From a virus, in IMG/VR virus record IMGVR_UViG_3300027741_000022, positions 62,001 through 126,000 of that record: a DNA stretch of 64,000 bases, one strand, 5' to 3'. A program made the position numbers and the translations under genes. Below, in pieces: positions 42,166 through 49,868 of the stretch (its first letter is position 1; each line of letters begins with the position of its first letter). Below the pieces are notes generated by a model, which saw only the letters and a program-made list of their open reading frames with translations, ran no database searches and was not told the DNA's origin.

Positions 42166-42761
42166 TAACTTTAATTGGCGATTTGCATGGTAAGTATAAA
42201 CGTTACCATGAAATAATCAGAGAAAAAGATCGCCACCCTTATACAATTCAATTGGGGGACTTTGGATTCGACTACAGCACGTTAGATAATGTTGATCCAA
42301 AAAATCATAAGTTCATTGGTGGCAACCATGATAATTATGATAAAGTCAATGCTGTTTCTCATTATCTCGGAGATTTTGGTTATACAACTTTAAACGATGT
42401 TGACTTTTTCTATTATAGGGGTGCATGGAGCATCGATCAGATATATCGCACAATAGGCATAGACTGGTGGGAGCAAGAACAAGTTAATATAGAGGGCTTT
42501 ATGAAGGCAAGAGAACTCTATCGACAAATAAAGCCAGACATTGTATTAACTCATGATTGTCCTGAAAGTGTTACTCCTTATCTTTTGCCTCCCGGTAGTA
42601 GAATATTTCAACAAAATACTGGCTGGGCTTTGCAAGAGCTATTTAATATTCATCAGCCAAAGATTTGGCGGTTTGGTCATTATCACAAAAGTTGGCAAAT
42701 GAATATTAGTGGTACAGATTTTAGATGTTTAAATGAGTTGGAAACAGAGGTGATCAGTTAA
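42162..42761 (+). CDS. calcineurin-like metallophosphoesterase
   Basis: The 199-residue protein has intact motifs: LIGDLHGK (D-x-H), LGDFGFD, IGGNHDN, LTHDCP and a final FGHYHKS. This is the Ser/Thr phosphatase/nucleotidase-type fold. Start overlaps the previous stop (ATGA). Substrate unknown. Confidence 0.88.
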   Translation: MITLIGDLHGKYKRYHEIIREKDRHPYTIQLGDFGFDYSTLDNVDPKNHKFIGGNHDNYDKVNAVSHYLGDFGYTTLNDVDFFYYRGAWSIDQIYRTIGIDWWEQEQVNIEGFMKARELYRQIKPDIVLTHDCPESVTPYLLPPGSRIFQQNTGWALQELFNIHQPKIWRFGHYHKSWQMNISGTDFRCLNELETEVIS

Positions 42762-42870
42762 GCCGAAAGGTTCTTGGTCGCGGGTATCCAAGATTAAATT
42801 AACTTCCGTAAAGTTTCGCAGGGTTTCTATAAGATTGAAACGCTGTTTTAGTTTTTAAATAGGAGTTATT

Positions 42871-42984
42871 ATGATTAGTAGAGAAGCAATTATCTGGACT
42901 GTCGGAGCATGGTTTGGCGGTAGTCTTGTGGGTCTAGTTATGTCTATGATGTTCTCAATCATCATATCAAGGATGCAACGATGA
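42871..42984 (+). CDS. single-pass membrane peptide (37 aa)
   Basis: Preceded by AGGAG; contains one helix rich in Gly, Val and Met (AWFGGSLVGLVMSMMFSIII). The stop overlaps the next ATG. The 109 nt upstream hold no gene, only a short GTTTC...GAAAC hairpin. Confidence 0.6.
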   Translation: MISREAIIWTVGAWFGGSLVGLVMSMMFSIIISRMQR

Positions 42985-43175
42985 CTAACGAAGACAAACA
43001 AGACTGTCTTACTTTACTAAAAGAAATAAAAGATGCTTGTAAGGTGCTCATAAAAAATAAAGATAAAGCTAATGATACCGATATACAATCATTTGCTTAC
43101 GCCATAGATCAATCTGTTGATGTTCTTGTTGAGATTATTGAAAATAAACCTTTACATATTGAAAAAATGCTCTAG
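42981..43175 (+). CDS. small helical protein (64 aa)
   Basis: The charged helical protein (DKQDCLTLLKEIKDACKVL...) overlaps the membrane peptide by ATGA. No family is recognised. Confidence 0.6.
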   Translation: MTNEDKQDCLTLLKEIKDACKVLIKNKDKANDTDIQSFAYAIDQSVDVLVEIIENKPLHIEKML

Positions 43176-43189
43176 AACAAAAAACTTTA

Positions 43190-43248
43190 CCGCTCGGGAC
43201 ATTTTCAATGATTTTTGCCAAAAATAACCAAAATATTCCCGCTCGGGA
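43190..43248. repeat. two direct CCGCTCGGGA sites before a gene
   Basis: Copies at 43190-43199 and 43239-43248 lie 49 bp apart, start to start. The second is part of the palindrome TTCCCGCTCGGGAA. The location, 12 nt before ATG 43261, fits an operator pair. Confidence 0.5.
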
Positions 43249-43260
43249 AAGAAAATAAAT

Positions 43261-43503
43261 ATGCCTTGGACACACAGAATAATTAAAAAGACTGAGATGA
43301 GAGAGTATCTTGAAAACTCAATCACCACATATGGTGTTCATCAAGTATATATTGATGAAAACGGAGACATATCAAGAATAGAAGATAACCCGATGCCTAT
43401 TTTTGATGAAAGCGTAGATAATCTTAAAGAAACTATTGAGAAAATTCAAGATTGTTTAAAAAAGCCTGTTATCGACTACGTTACTGGAAAGGAAATCCAA
43501 TGA
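43261..43503 (+). CDS. hypothetical protein (80 aa)
   Basis: The protein (PWTHRIIKKTEMREYLEN...) is charged and acidic toward the end. No family is recognised. Confidence 0.55.
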   Translation: MPWTHRIIKKTEMREYLENSITTYGVHQVYIDENGDISRIEDNPMPIFDESVDNLKETIEKIQDCLKKPVIDYVTGKEIQ

Positions 43504-43748
43504 AGAAAATCATTTTTTTAATAGTTTGCTTGCTATCTGTTTCAGTAAGCTGCGCGTGGTACGCTGTTCGACAAGATTCAATTCCAAAGATTGTTTCAAA
43601 ATCTGATGGTGCAGTTCCAATGGACAGTCCAAGAAAAAGCACAAGAATGGTAACTGTTCAACATGATGGACATTGGTTTTTAGTTCTTGGAGAACATTTT
43701 ACGCACCACATTGATTGCCCTTGTAAAAAAGCACTTGAAAAAGAGTGA
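43500..43748 (+). CDS. small lipoprotein-like protein
   Basis: ATG 43500 overlaps the previous stop. The signal segment IIFLIVCLLSVSVSC has a lipobox-like SVSC, so lipidation is likely. The mature part ends HHIDCPCKK, with His and Cys that could bind metal. A TGGTACGCT in its coding sequence is probably coincidental. Confidence 0.65.
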   Translation: MKKIIFLIVCLLSVSVSCAWYAVRQDSIPKIVSKSDGAVPMDSPRKSTRMVTVQHDGHWFLVLGEHFTHHIDCPCKKALEKE

Positions 43749-43786
43749 GGGTAGCCAACTATTACATTAGCTACCCTCACTTTTAT
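43745..43786. terminator. bidirectional terminator
   Basis: GTGAGGGTAGC and GCTACCCTCAC form an 11-bp stem. T-rich tracts follow on both strands, so it can end the + gene and the minus-strand tRNA-Asn. Confidence 0.88.
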
Positions 43787-43789
43787 ATG

Positions 43790-43926
43790 CTGACGAAACA
43801 GGTTTCGAACCTGTAACCTAGCGGTTATTCCACTGTTGGGAATTGAACCCAATAAATATCCAGCTTTTTGAGCTTCAATTCAGTGGCTTTGTACAGCCGC
43901 TCGCTCTACCGTTGAGCTATTCGCCA
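43790..43926 (-). tRNA. tRNA-Asn (GUU) with a 65-nt insert in the anticodon loop
   Basis: On the minus strand the outer parts form acceptor TGGCGAA/TTCGTCA with discriminator G (U1-A72 and G73, as in Asn), D arm GCTC/GAGC, anticodon stem AGCGG/CCGCT and T arm ACAGG-TTCGAAA-CCTGT. Removing 43828-43892 gives the loop CTGTTAA, anticodon GUU. The insert lies between bases 35 and 36. CCA is not encoded. Confidence 0.8.
43828..43892 (-). other. tRNA-like structured insert inside tRNA-Asn
   Basis: The insert folds on itself: outer stem CCACTG/CAGTGG, a T-arm-like TTGGG-TTCAATT-CCCAA and a small AGCT hairpin, like a D-armless tRNA. An alternative 13-bp pairing joins CCACTGAATTGAA to TTCAATT and CAGTGG with a 5-nt bulge. 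It does not have group I intron core sequences. Confidence 0.7.
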
Positions 43927-43988
43927 GTGATAAAAGTATTATACCATAGCTTAGTTTAAAATCAACCGTTTTGCTGAAAAATTAGTTT

Positions 43989-44016
43989 TTGACAAAACAA
44001 AAATTTCTGGTATCCT
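43989..44016 (+). promoter_or_regulatory. sigma-70-like promoter
   Basis: TTGACA and TATCCT are 16 nt apart, 35 nt before ATG 44051, which has AAGGAGG. Confidence 0.55.
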
Positions 44017-44050
44017 CTTAGCACCCACTATTTTTTCCAAGGAGGGAAAA

Positions 44051-44377
44051 ATGACACGATGCCTTTGTTTGATAGATGATAAATGGATTGAAAGACTTTC
44101 TCCAAAGTTCTCAGAAGAAGAAAAGAAAATCTTGGACGATTGCTCAAGTTCTAATGATGAGAATAGAACTAAGGTAATCAAAGATTATAATGAAAGAGGA
44201 TCTCGTCCTGCCTCCTTAGAGGACATTAAAATAGCCCAAGAAGTCTACGATAAGAATAAAGTAATTGGCTCCGAGTTAATCATTGCTAATATCATCCTTC
44301 CAGGTTTACACGGAAGTATAAATTGTAAAGTTGGCAAAGATTATAAGGTGGTTAGGTTTTACGCCCACCTTCATTGA
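44051..44377 (+). CDS. hypothetical protein
   Basis: The 108-residue protein opens with CLCLIDDKWIERL and has a VGKDYKVVRF end. It has the best ribosome site of the area and its own host-type promoter, so it may be expressed early. No family is recognised. Confidence 0.65.
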   Translation: MTRCLCLIDDKWIERLSPKFSEEEKKILDDCSSSNDENRTKVIKDYNERGSRPASLEDIKIAQEVYDKNKVIGSELIIANIILPGLHGSINCKVGKDYKVVRFYAHLH

Positions 44378-44430
44378 CAACCACCTCAGTTGATATTCCA
44401 TCTGTTTCTTAACTAACAAAGGACAACTAA

Positions 44431-44637
44431 ATGAAAATCACAATACTTATATCGACTTTAGTTTTACTTTTAGTCGCTTTTGTAGGTTACACATCAGTTC
44501 AAGCTAATCCTGAACCTGAGCCTATAAAAGTAGAGAAAGCTGATAAATCGAAATGTTTTTGTAACGGTTTGAGTTTACCTCAAGAACGTCAGTGTCCAAC
44601 AATGGATGATTTGGACAATGGAGTAATTTTGCGGTAA
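44431..44637 (+). CDS. small secreted protein (68 aa)
   Basis: A signal peptide (ILISTLVLLLVAFVGYTSVQA) is followed by a short Pro/Glu segment and a Cys pair (KCFCNG). Probably exported. Confidence 0.6.
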   Translation: MKITILISTLVLLLVAFVGYTSVQANPEPEPIKVEKADKSKCFCNGLSLPQERQCPTMDDLDNGVILR

Positions 44638-44715
44638 TAGATATGCCCGAATGTGGTGACGTTTTATAATTTTAGCCACTCAATATTTATTTTAAGACAC
44701 GTATATATCGTGTAT

Positions 44716-45462
44716 ATGGGAAAAATTATTAAATTTAAAGAATGGCTAAACGAAAGCCCCCTACAACACTACGGTTATGATTTTCACTCTGAGAACGACC
44801 CAGATGAAGGGTTTTTTAAAGATAAAGCTCAATCCAATAATGATGGTGCTGGCGATGAGTGGGATAAATTTAGTAAAAGAGACAAAATACTCATTTCTCA
44901 CCCCAAAACACTCAAAACGCTAGAAGATAAACTTAGAAAAAGCAGTTTTAACTTTATCATATTACTTATTGAACAACCATTAAGTAAAATCTACAACTAC
45001 CGCAATCGGCGTTCGGAATATGTAAGTCAAATACAAGAGTATCTAAGTGATAATGATATCAACATACAAAATTCAATAGTTTTTGCTAAAGACTCAACAT
45101 CAGGACATTTATTAACTCCTTGGATGATTCTTCACACAATAGGGCACGCCTTAGCTGATTCTCCTTACTTTAGGGATGAGATACAAAATTTAGTATGGGA
45201 AATTGATGGATTATCAAAAGACAATGTAGGTAAAGTGTTTGCTTTTAAAAGTGCCAAAGAATATAAAATACCTAACAGAGTAGAGCTTATTAATGAAATA
45301 ATAGCAGAATTTTTATGGAGTGGAAAGATAAGGATAAATCCAGAAATAGTGTCTTTAGACTCTGCAGAAGAAATAAAGAGTAAAGTCTTAAAGTTAGAAG
45401 AAGAAATAAAGAAAAGTTTAAGTCTTTGTGTTGGTAAGATAATATATGATAAATTAAATTAG
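44716..45462 (+). CDS. hypothetical phage protein
   Basis: ATG 44716 is chosen because the start GKIIKFKEWLNES matches a common phage N-terminus; upstream is an ACACG...CGTGT palindrome (44697-44713). The 248-residue protein has a HTIGHALAD segment that could bind metal (HxxxH). No family is assigned. Confidence 0.6.
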   Translation: MGKIIKFKEWLNESPLQHYGYDFHSENDPDEGFFKDKAQSNNDGAGDEWDKFSKRDKILISHPKTLKTLEDKLRKSSFNFIILLIEQPLSKIYNYRNRRSEYVSQIQEYLSDNDINIQNSIVFAKDSTSGHLLTPWMILHTIGHALADSPYFRDEIQNLVWEIDGLSKDNVGKVFAFKSAKEYKIPNRVELINEIIAEFLWSGKIRINPEIVSLDSAEEIKSKVLKLEEEIKKSLSLCVGKIIYDKLN

Positions 45463-45502
45463 GGTTAAGAGTAGATAAAATACACCACCCTAGAATATCT
45501 GC

Positions 45503-46216
45503 ATGGATTTTAAGCTATACTTAGAGATATCAGAAGAACTATTTAAAAACGCTTACTCTTTAGGCGAAATGCCAAGAGAAGAAGTTGAAAAGTTTCTTGA
45601 TAACAGAGGATTTGATTTCTCAACTAGAAGAGCTTTTACAACTTATTTTGGCTGGTCTGTGCCATGTAAAGAAGCTGTAGAAGCTATTAAAAAGTATGCC
45701 AGACAGCCAGTTTACGATGTTCTTGCAGGAAGTGGGTATTGGGCTAAGACGCTTAAAAAAGCTGGCATAAATGTAATAGCGTCAGATATTCATAAGATTA
45801 CTAGTAAGAATTATTACCATAGATCAAAAGAAGATCTACCAGATATTTCAAATTTAGTCAAACCTGAAAAAGAAAAAATACTCAGAAGGAATGCATTAAA
45901 AGTTGCGTATGACCTAAAAAGAGAAAGATTAAAAGGCGACGTTCTCATTAGCTGGCCACCCTATAAAGAACCATTTGCAACCGATATATTGGAAATGTTA
46001 CCAATAGGAAGTAGAGTTTTTTATATTGGCGAAGATATGGGCGGATGCACTGCTGACGCCAGCTTTCACCAATATCTTTGTGTGAACTTTGAACATCTTC
46101 ACACTGAAGATTTACCACAATTTCCTGGTATACATGATTACTTATCTGTTTATGAGAAAAAGCAAAATCTGCCAATAGATCCAAAGTATAGAGGCAAATA
46201 TTGGGTTGATGATTGA
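45503..46216 (+). CDS. SAM-dependent methyltransferase-like protein
   Basis: The 237-residue protein has a motif I-type segment VYDVLAGSGYWAKTL, an acidic loop NVIASDIH and a motif IV-type ISWPPYKEPF, as in class I methyltransferases. The following IGSRVFYIGEDMGGCTAD fits later strands. WPPY suggests an amino or small-molecule target. Start follows the previous gene after 40 nt. Confidence 0.75.
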   Translation: MDFKLYLEISEELFKNAYSLGEMPREEVEKFLDNRGFDFSTRRAFTTYFGWSVPCKEAVEAIKKYARQPVYDVLAGSGYWAKTLKKAGINVIASDIHKITSKNYYHRSKEDLPDISNLVKPEKEKILRRNALKVAYDLKRERLKGDVLISWPPYKEPFATDILEMLPIGSRVFYIGEDMGGCTADASFHQYLCVNFEHLHTEDLPQFPGIHDYLSVYEKKQNLPIDPKYRGKYWVDD

Positions 46217-46222
46217 CACCAA

Positions 46223-46240
46223 GTTTCCTCCCGGTACGCT
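46223..46240 (+). promoter_or_regulatory. 18-bp phage element, copy 9 (consensus)
   Basis: TTGACA precedes TACGCT by 16 nt. TTTCCTC can pair with GAGGAAA just before ATG 46261, giving a hairpin over the ribosome site. Confidence 0.68.
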
Positions 46241-46260
46241 CTGCCGGTAAGAGGAAAACG

Positions 46261-46494
46261 ATGAAGAATAAATACGAACAGAGTGCTGTAACTCTTGGTG
46301 ATTGGAACATTTCGTTAGTCAATGATGAAGATGGGCATTTATCTGTATATTTGTCTCATAAAGACGGAACTGAAATTATTGACTGCCAAGCCGATATTGG
46401 CAATGAGTACGAGTGGGCAGAGCGGTTTACCACAGAAAAAATAGAAAAAGACTATAATTTAGAAAATAACGACGATTATGATGATGATGAGTAA
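46261..46494 (+). CDS. small acidic protein
   Basis: The 77-residue protein ends with DDYDDDE. It is first in a run of acidic small proteins (46261-48040). No family is recognised. Confidence 0.65.
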   Translation: MKNKYEQSAVTLGDWNISLVNDEDGHLSVYLSHKDGTEIIDCQADIGNEYEWAERFTTEKIEKDYNLENNDDYDDDE

Positions 46495-46506
46495 AGGAGT
46501 TTGAAT

Positions 46507-46710
46507 ATGAAAAATTCTAAAGCGATCATCCCCAAGAATCTTATTGATGCTATTGATCGTTTGGTCGATAGTGGAGATGATGAAGGTTGTGAAGATTTGG
46601 TTGTTGTAGATAGGCAATGTTTTTTGGATTTAGTTGAGGTGTGTCATAATTTGGGTGTGGATCATATTTTAACCCACATCAAAGATGATGAAGATGAAGA
46701 CGACGAGTAA
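46507..46710 (+). CDS. small acidic protein
   Basis: The 67-residue protein ends DEDEDDE and starts at ATG 46507 after AAAGGAG. No family is recognised. Confidence 0.6.
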   Translation: MKNSKAIIPKNLIDAIDRLVDSGDDEGCEDLVVVDRQCFLDLVEVCHNLGVDHILTHIKDDEDEDDE

Positions 46711-46734
46711 TCAACAATAACAAGGAGAATATTT

Positions 46735-46989
46735 ATGCAAGATGAAAATCACTCTAAGAAACTTTATAGCGTTTTACATGCGTATGATGAAGGTGGGCAG
46801 TCTTTTACGGGTGAGATTGTAGATGCTAAATTTGCGAGCTACGAAGATGCGATGGATTTCATTCGTACAGCAGGCGTTGATGATGATGATGATGGTGACT
46901 TCGATTTAGATAACCAATATGTTTATATCATGACTCCAGATCATGAACTTATTCATATTACTTCGTATGATGTTAAAGAGAACAAGTAA
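46735..46989 (+). CDS. small acidic protein
   Basis: The 84-residue protein has an Asp run in the middle (GVDDDDDGDFDLD) and a good AAGGAG site. No family is recognised. Confidence 0.6.
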   Translation: MQDENHSKKLYSVLHAYDEGGQSFTGEIVDAKFASYEDAMDFIRTAGVDDDDDGDFDLDNQYVYIMTPDHELIHITSYDVKENK

Positions 46990-47020
46990 TTAATTTATTT
47001 TTTAAACAAGGAGAATTATT

Positions 47021-47254
47021 ATGCACGATGATGATATGGAAAAGGATGAGGCAGTTTTTCAGGCTTTCTTGAAGGCTACTACAGATGCTCTTGATGACCA
47101 TAGCGGCGGATGTATTGATAAAATGATCAATGCGTTTAGCTCATTTGGTTTTAATGTTCAGCACACCAGGAATGAAGATGGCACTCATGGTGGTGCTTAT
47201 GTCAATGGTGATGAAGGTGTTCCGGAAATCTTTTTCAAGAAGAAGAAGAGGTAA
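47021..47254 (+). CDS. small protein with basic C-terminus
   Basis: The 77-residue protein is acidic at the start (HDDDMEKDE) and basic at the end (FFKKKKR). AAGGAG precedes it. No family is recognised. Confidence 0.6.
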   Translation: MHDDDMEKDEAVFQAFLKATTDALDDHSGGCIDKMINAFSSFGFNVQHTRNEDGTHGGAYVNGDEGVPEIFFKKKKR

Positions 47255-47259
47255 TAATC

Positions 47260-47688
47260 ATGAGTAGAGATTTGTGTTATATTCCTGATTACATTCGGGA
47301 ATCTGCAAAAGATTTTGTGAAATCTTACAAAAAAGGTATTCCAGAAAGTGAGATTAAAGGTTATCTAAGAGAAGCAAATCATATCCTTAGCAATCTGTTG
47401 GCAGAAGCAAGGGAAGATGAGGATGAAGATGAGGAAGATGAGGATGAAGATGAGGATGAAGAAGAAGAAGTGCCTGCCAACAACGAAATGAAAGAGATTA
47501 TTGAAAAAATTGAAACAGAATTAAAGAATGCACAAGTAAAATTAAATCAAGCTTACACATACTCCAGAAATCATCCTTACCCTGGACCAAATTCTGGTAC
47601 TGCGGAGATTAGGATGTCTAGTGCACAAAATCGTGTCCATGCTATAGAGAGAAGGCTCTCAGAAGCAAGAAGGGGTAAAGTAGTTTAA
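47260..47688 (+). CDS. coiled-coil protein with long acidic run
   Basis: The 142-residue protein has a central Glu/Asp stretch of about 25 residues and a helical C-terminal part (AEIRMSSAQNRVHAIERRL). Acidic low-complexity regions are typical of DNA mimics or histone-like antagonists, but no specific role is shown. Confidence 0.6.
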   Translation: MSRDLCYIPDYIRESAKDFVKSYKKGIPESEIKGYLREANHILSNLLAEAREDEDEDEEDEDEDEDEEEEVPANNEMKEIIEKIETELKNAQVKLNQAYTYSRNHPYPGPNSGTAEIRMSSAQNRVHAIERRLSEARRGKVV

Positions 47689-47689
47689 A

Positions 47690-48040
47690 ATGGAAGTCTT
47701 TAAGATCAACGACAACATTGAAGTTTCTGTAAACTTTTCGTTTGAACAAGAATCTGATTGTGAAACTGGTTATGTTCTGACTTCTAATGGTCCGGACACA
47801 GTTGATAACTGGTATACTTATTATTACATGCACAGTTTTGATGTTGTTAAAGTCTTGATTGATGGAAAAGAAATCAATGATTACACAAAAGAACTGAGCG
47901 AAGAACAGGTTAATTTCATTGACTCTGAGGTTACTAAGCACGGAGAAGGCTTAGCAGAAAATATGGCAGAAGAAATGGAATGTGATTATTGTGAGGAGCC
48001 AGATGATTGGCGACCAGACGGTTATTACGATGAACCGTGA
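47690..48040 (+). CDS. hypothetical protein
   Basis: The 116-residue protein is acidic with a beta-rich N-terminus and a CDYCEEPDDW end. It closes the acidic-protein operon. Confidence 0.6.
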   Translation: MEVFKINDNIEVSVNFSFEQESDCETGYVLTSNGPDTVDNWYTYYYMHSFDVVKVLIDGKEINDYTKELSEEQVNFIDSEVTKHGEGLAENMAEEMECDYCEEPDDWRPDGYYDEP

Positions 48041-48042
48041 AA

Positions 48043-48060
48043 GTTTCCTCCCGGTACGCT
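48043..48060 (+). promoter_or_regulatory. 18-bp phage element, copy 10 (consensus)
   Basis: Exact copy right after the previous stop, 42 nt before ATG 48103. Confidence 0.65.
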
Positions 48061-48102
48061 GAGAGGGTGAGTCCGATTAAAAACACTAAGGAGCCTAAAG
48101 CT

Positions 48103-48390
48103 ATGAAAAAGACAAATAAAGCCGATCAGTGCGATCAGTATATGGATATGATGGGCGGATCTTATACTCAGATTACACCAACTACTAAAACTAAGCCTAT
48201 GACCCCTGTTGTTGATCTCGGACAGATGCTTGTGGCTTATGCTAAAGAAAGTGGACACCCTGCGGCTGTTATGGGTGCAAGAATGGCAGGCGAATTGCTC
48301 TTTCGCATTTCAGAGCGGGCTTGTGAATTGAAGGATGAGGTTTTGCTTGATGCTTTGCAGAAGCTCTGTCTTGTTGGTGAAAATAAGTAA
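48103..48390 (+). CDS. hypothetical protein
   Basis: ATG 48103 has AAGGAG at a suitable distance. The 95-residue protein has a disordered N-terminus and a helical second half (QMLVAYAKESGHPAAVMGAR). No family is recognised. Confidence 0.6.
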   Translation: MKKTNKADQCDQYMDMMGGSYTQITPTTKTKPMTPVVDLGQMLVAYAKESGHPAAVMGARMAGELLFRISERACELKDEVLLDALQKLCLVGENK

Positions 48391-48396
48391 ATCCTT

Positions 48397-48762
48397 ATGT
48401 ATAAATCTAAAAAGCATTTTGATGTTGAGTGCATGAAGGATTTAACTTCTCTGGCAGTAGTTAATAAATTCTTGAAGGAAGATATTTCAAGAGAATTTGT
48501 TGTTAAACATCATGTAAGCGGATATAGAGTTACGCTTAGGGATAGCGATTATGGTGAAATAACTTTTGCCACCGCTTATCATAATGTGCCTATGGCGTCT
48601 GCAATGGTGGATTGTATTGAAAGATACAATGATGGTATTAATCGCAAGGAAAAGGAAAAGATTGAAAGCCTTGCAAGAAGGAAAAAGCAAATTCAAAAGG
48701 AACTTGAAGAAGTTTCAAGGGAACTGACTGCTATTACTTTGAATAAGTTTGAGAATGTGTGA
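48397..48762 (+). CDS. coiled-coil hypothetical protein
   Basis: The 121-residue protein has a beta N-terminus and a long charged helix at the end (ARRKKQIQKELEEVSRELTA). No family is recognised. Confidence 0.6.
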   Translation: MYKSKKHFDVECMKDLTSLAVVNKFLKEDISREFVVKHHVSGYRVTLRDSDYGEITFATAYHNVPMASAMVDCIERYNDGINRKEKEKIESLARRKKQIQKELEEVSRELTAITLNKFENV

Positions 48763-48775
48763 AAAAGGATTAAAA

Positions 48776-49003
48776 ATGAACGTTGATTTGGATGATTATG
48801 TTTCTTTGTCTGTTACTTTCACGGAAGGTAAGTCCCATTCTGGCGATGTGATTAAAGGAATGAGATTTCATCTTGCCGATGATAATTCTGGCGTAAAGTG
48901 GTATCCGACCAAGAAAGCTATTGGCAAGTTAATTACTGTTCTTAAGGAGCTTGAAGAACAGATGACAGATGATACTAATGCAGAATGCGATGATGAATCT
49001 TAA
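48776..49003 (+). CDS. hypothetical protein
   Basis: The 75-residue beta/alpha protein opens NVDLDDYVSLSVTF and ends acidic. Start ATG 48776 follows AAAGGA. Confidence 0.6.
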   Translation: MNVDLDDYVSLSVTFTEGKSHSGDVIKGMRFHLADDNSGVKWYPTKKAIGKLITVLKELEEQMTDDTNAECDDES

Positions 49004-49034
49004 AGAAGGCGAACCAAAAGGAATTTGACACCAA

Positions 49035-49052
49035 GTTTCCTCCCGGTACGCT
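49035..49052 (+). promoter_or_regulatory. 18-bp phage element, copy 11 (consensus)
   Basis: TTGACA is 16 nt before TACGCT. GTTTCCT can pair with AGGAAAC about 15 nt downstream. ATG 49098 follows 45 nt later. Confidence 0.68.
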
Positions 49053-49097
49053 TGTGGTGAGAAGGAAACTCCCGGTGCAAAGGTCGAAGAAACCGTT

Positions 49098-49439
49098 ATG
49101 AATACTCTTGATGGCGTTTATATTTTGATTCAAAAAGGCAAGCCTGTATTTTGGAAACAAAAAGGACCGAATGGAAAAGATGTGTCTGGCTTAGTGATTG
49201 CTTTGACACATCAAGATGCAAAAAAGTGGAGCGATTGGTTTTACGAAAGACACAATCAAAGAATTAGCCCGTACCTTATGGGATCATCCTCTGAGAACTT
49301 CAATATAAGTCTCGCAGAGTTTTCAGCCCATGATTTGGGGGAAAGACTTGATGTTGTTTTTGTTTTAAATTACGAAGAAGATAAGCCAAGGTTTTGGTTC
49401 GTACCACCCGAGCAGCTTCCTGAAATTTTAGATAATTAA
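49098..49439 (+). CDS. hypothetical protein
   Basis: The 113-residue protein (NTLDGVYILIQKGKPVFWKQK...) is beta-rich with many Trp. It is directly joined to the RNase H gene. Confidence 0.6.
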   Translation: MNTLDGVYILIQKGKPVFWKQKGPNGKDVSGLVIALTHQDAKKWSDWFYERHNQRISPYLMGSSSENFNISLAEFSAHDLGERLDVVFVLNYEEDKPRFWFVPPEQLPEILDN

Positions 49440-49808
49440 ATGTTTGCAACAATATACACAGACATATCTGGTATTGATGGTAAGTGGGGATACTCTTGTT
49501 ATATCAAGTGTGACAAAGGAGTCCATTCAGACACAGGTATAATTTCTGAACTTTGTCACGATGCAAACCATGCAGAAATGATTGCTATTGTTACTGGCAT
49601 CAAAAGTGCTTTGAATAGATTCAAAGGCATCAGCAGAATACTTGTTGTGACAGATAGCATCAATGCTCAATACTCTCTTTGGACGGGAAGCAGACACAAG
49701 AAGTATCATCAAATTATTGATGAGTTTAGAGTCTTAGAAGAAAAAGTCGATAAAATCATGATCAAGTGGACAAAGGGACACAGATCAGATGATAGCGATA
49801 GAGCATAA
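49440..49808 (+). CDS. RNase HI-like protein
   Basis: The 122-residue protein has the RNase H layout: a first acidic strand ATIYTDISG, NHAEMIAIVTGIKSAL (Glu on the helix), RILVVTDSINAQYSL (Asp) and a last IKWTKGHRSDDSDRA (His, Asp). It would cut RNA in RNA-DNA hybrids, useful for primer removal or R-loop processing. Confidence 0.8.
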   Translation: MFATIYTDISGIDGKWGYSCYIKCDKGVHSDTGIISELCHDANHAEMIAIVTGIKSALNRFKGISRILVVTDSINAQYSLWTGSRHKKYHQIIDEFRVLEEKVDKIMIKWTKGHRSDDSDRA

Positions 49809-49868
49809 TAAGTGTGATAAAAGAAGCCGAGAGATTTTAAAGAAAACTAAGTAAAGGATTAAAAAACT

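Noticed and set aside
42588-42600. CCTCCCGGTA inside the phosphoesterase gene
   Set aside because: It lacks the CGCT end and lies within conserved coding sequence.
43556-43576. Another 18-bp element copy (TGGTACGCT)
   Set aside because: Only 9 bases match, and they lie inside the lipoprotein gene rather than between genes.
43828-43892. Group I intron in tRNA-Asn
   Set aside because: It is too short at 65 nt and has none of the core segments seen in the three true introns. The position also differs, between bases 35 and 36.
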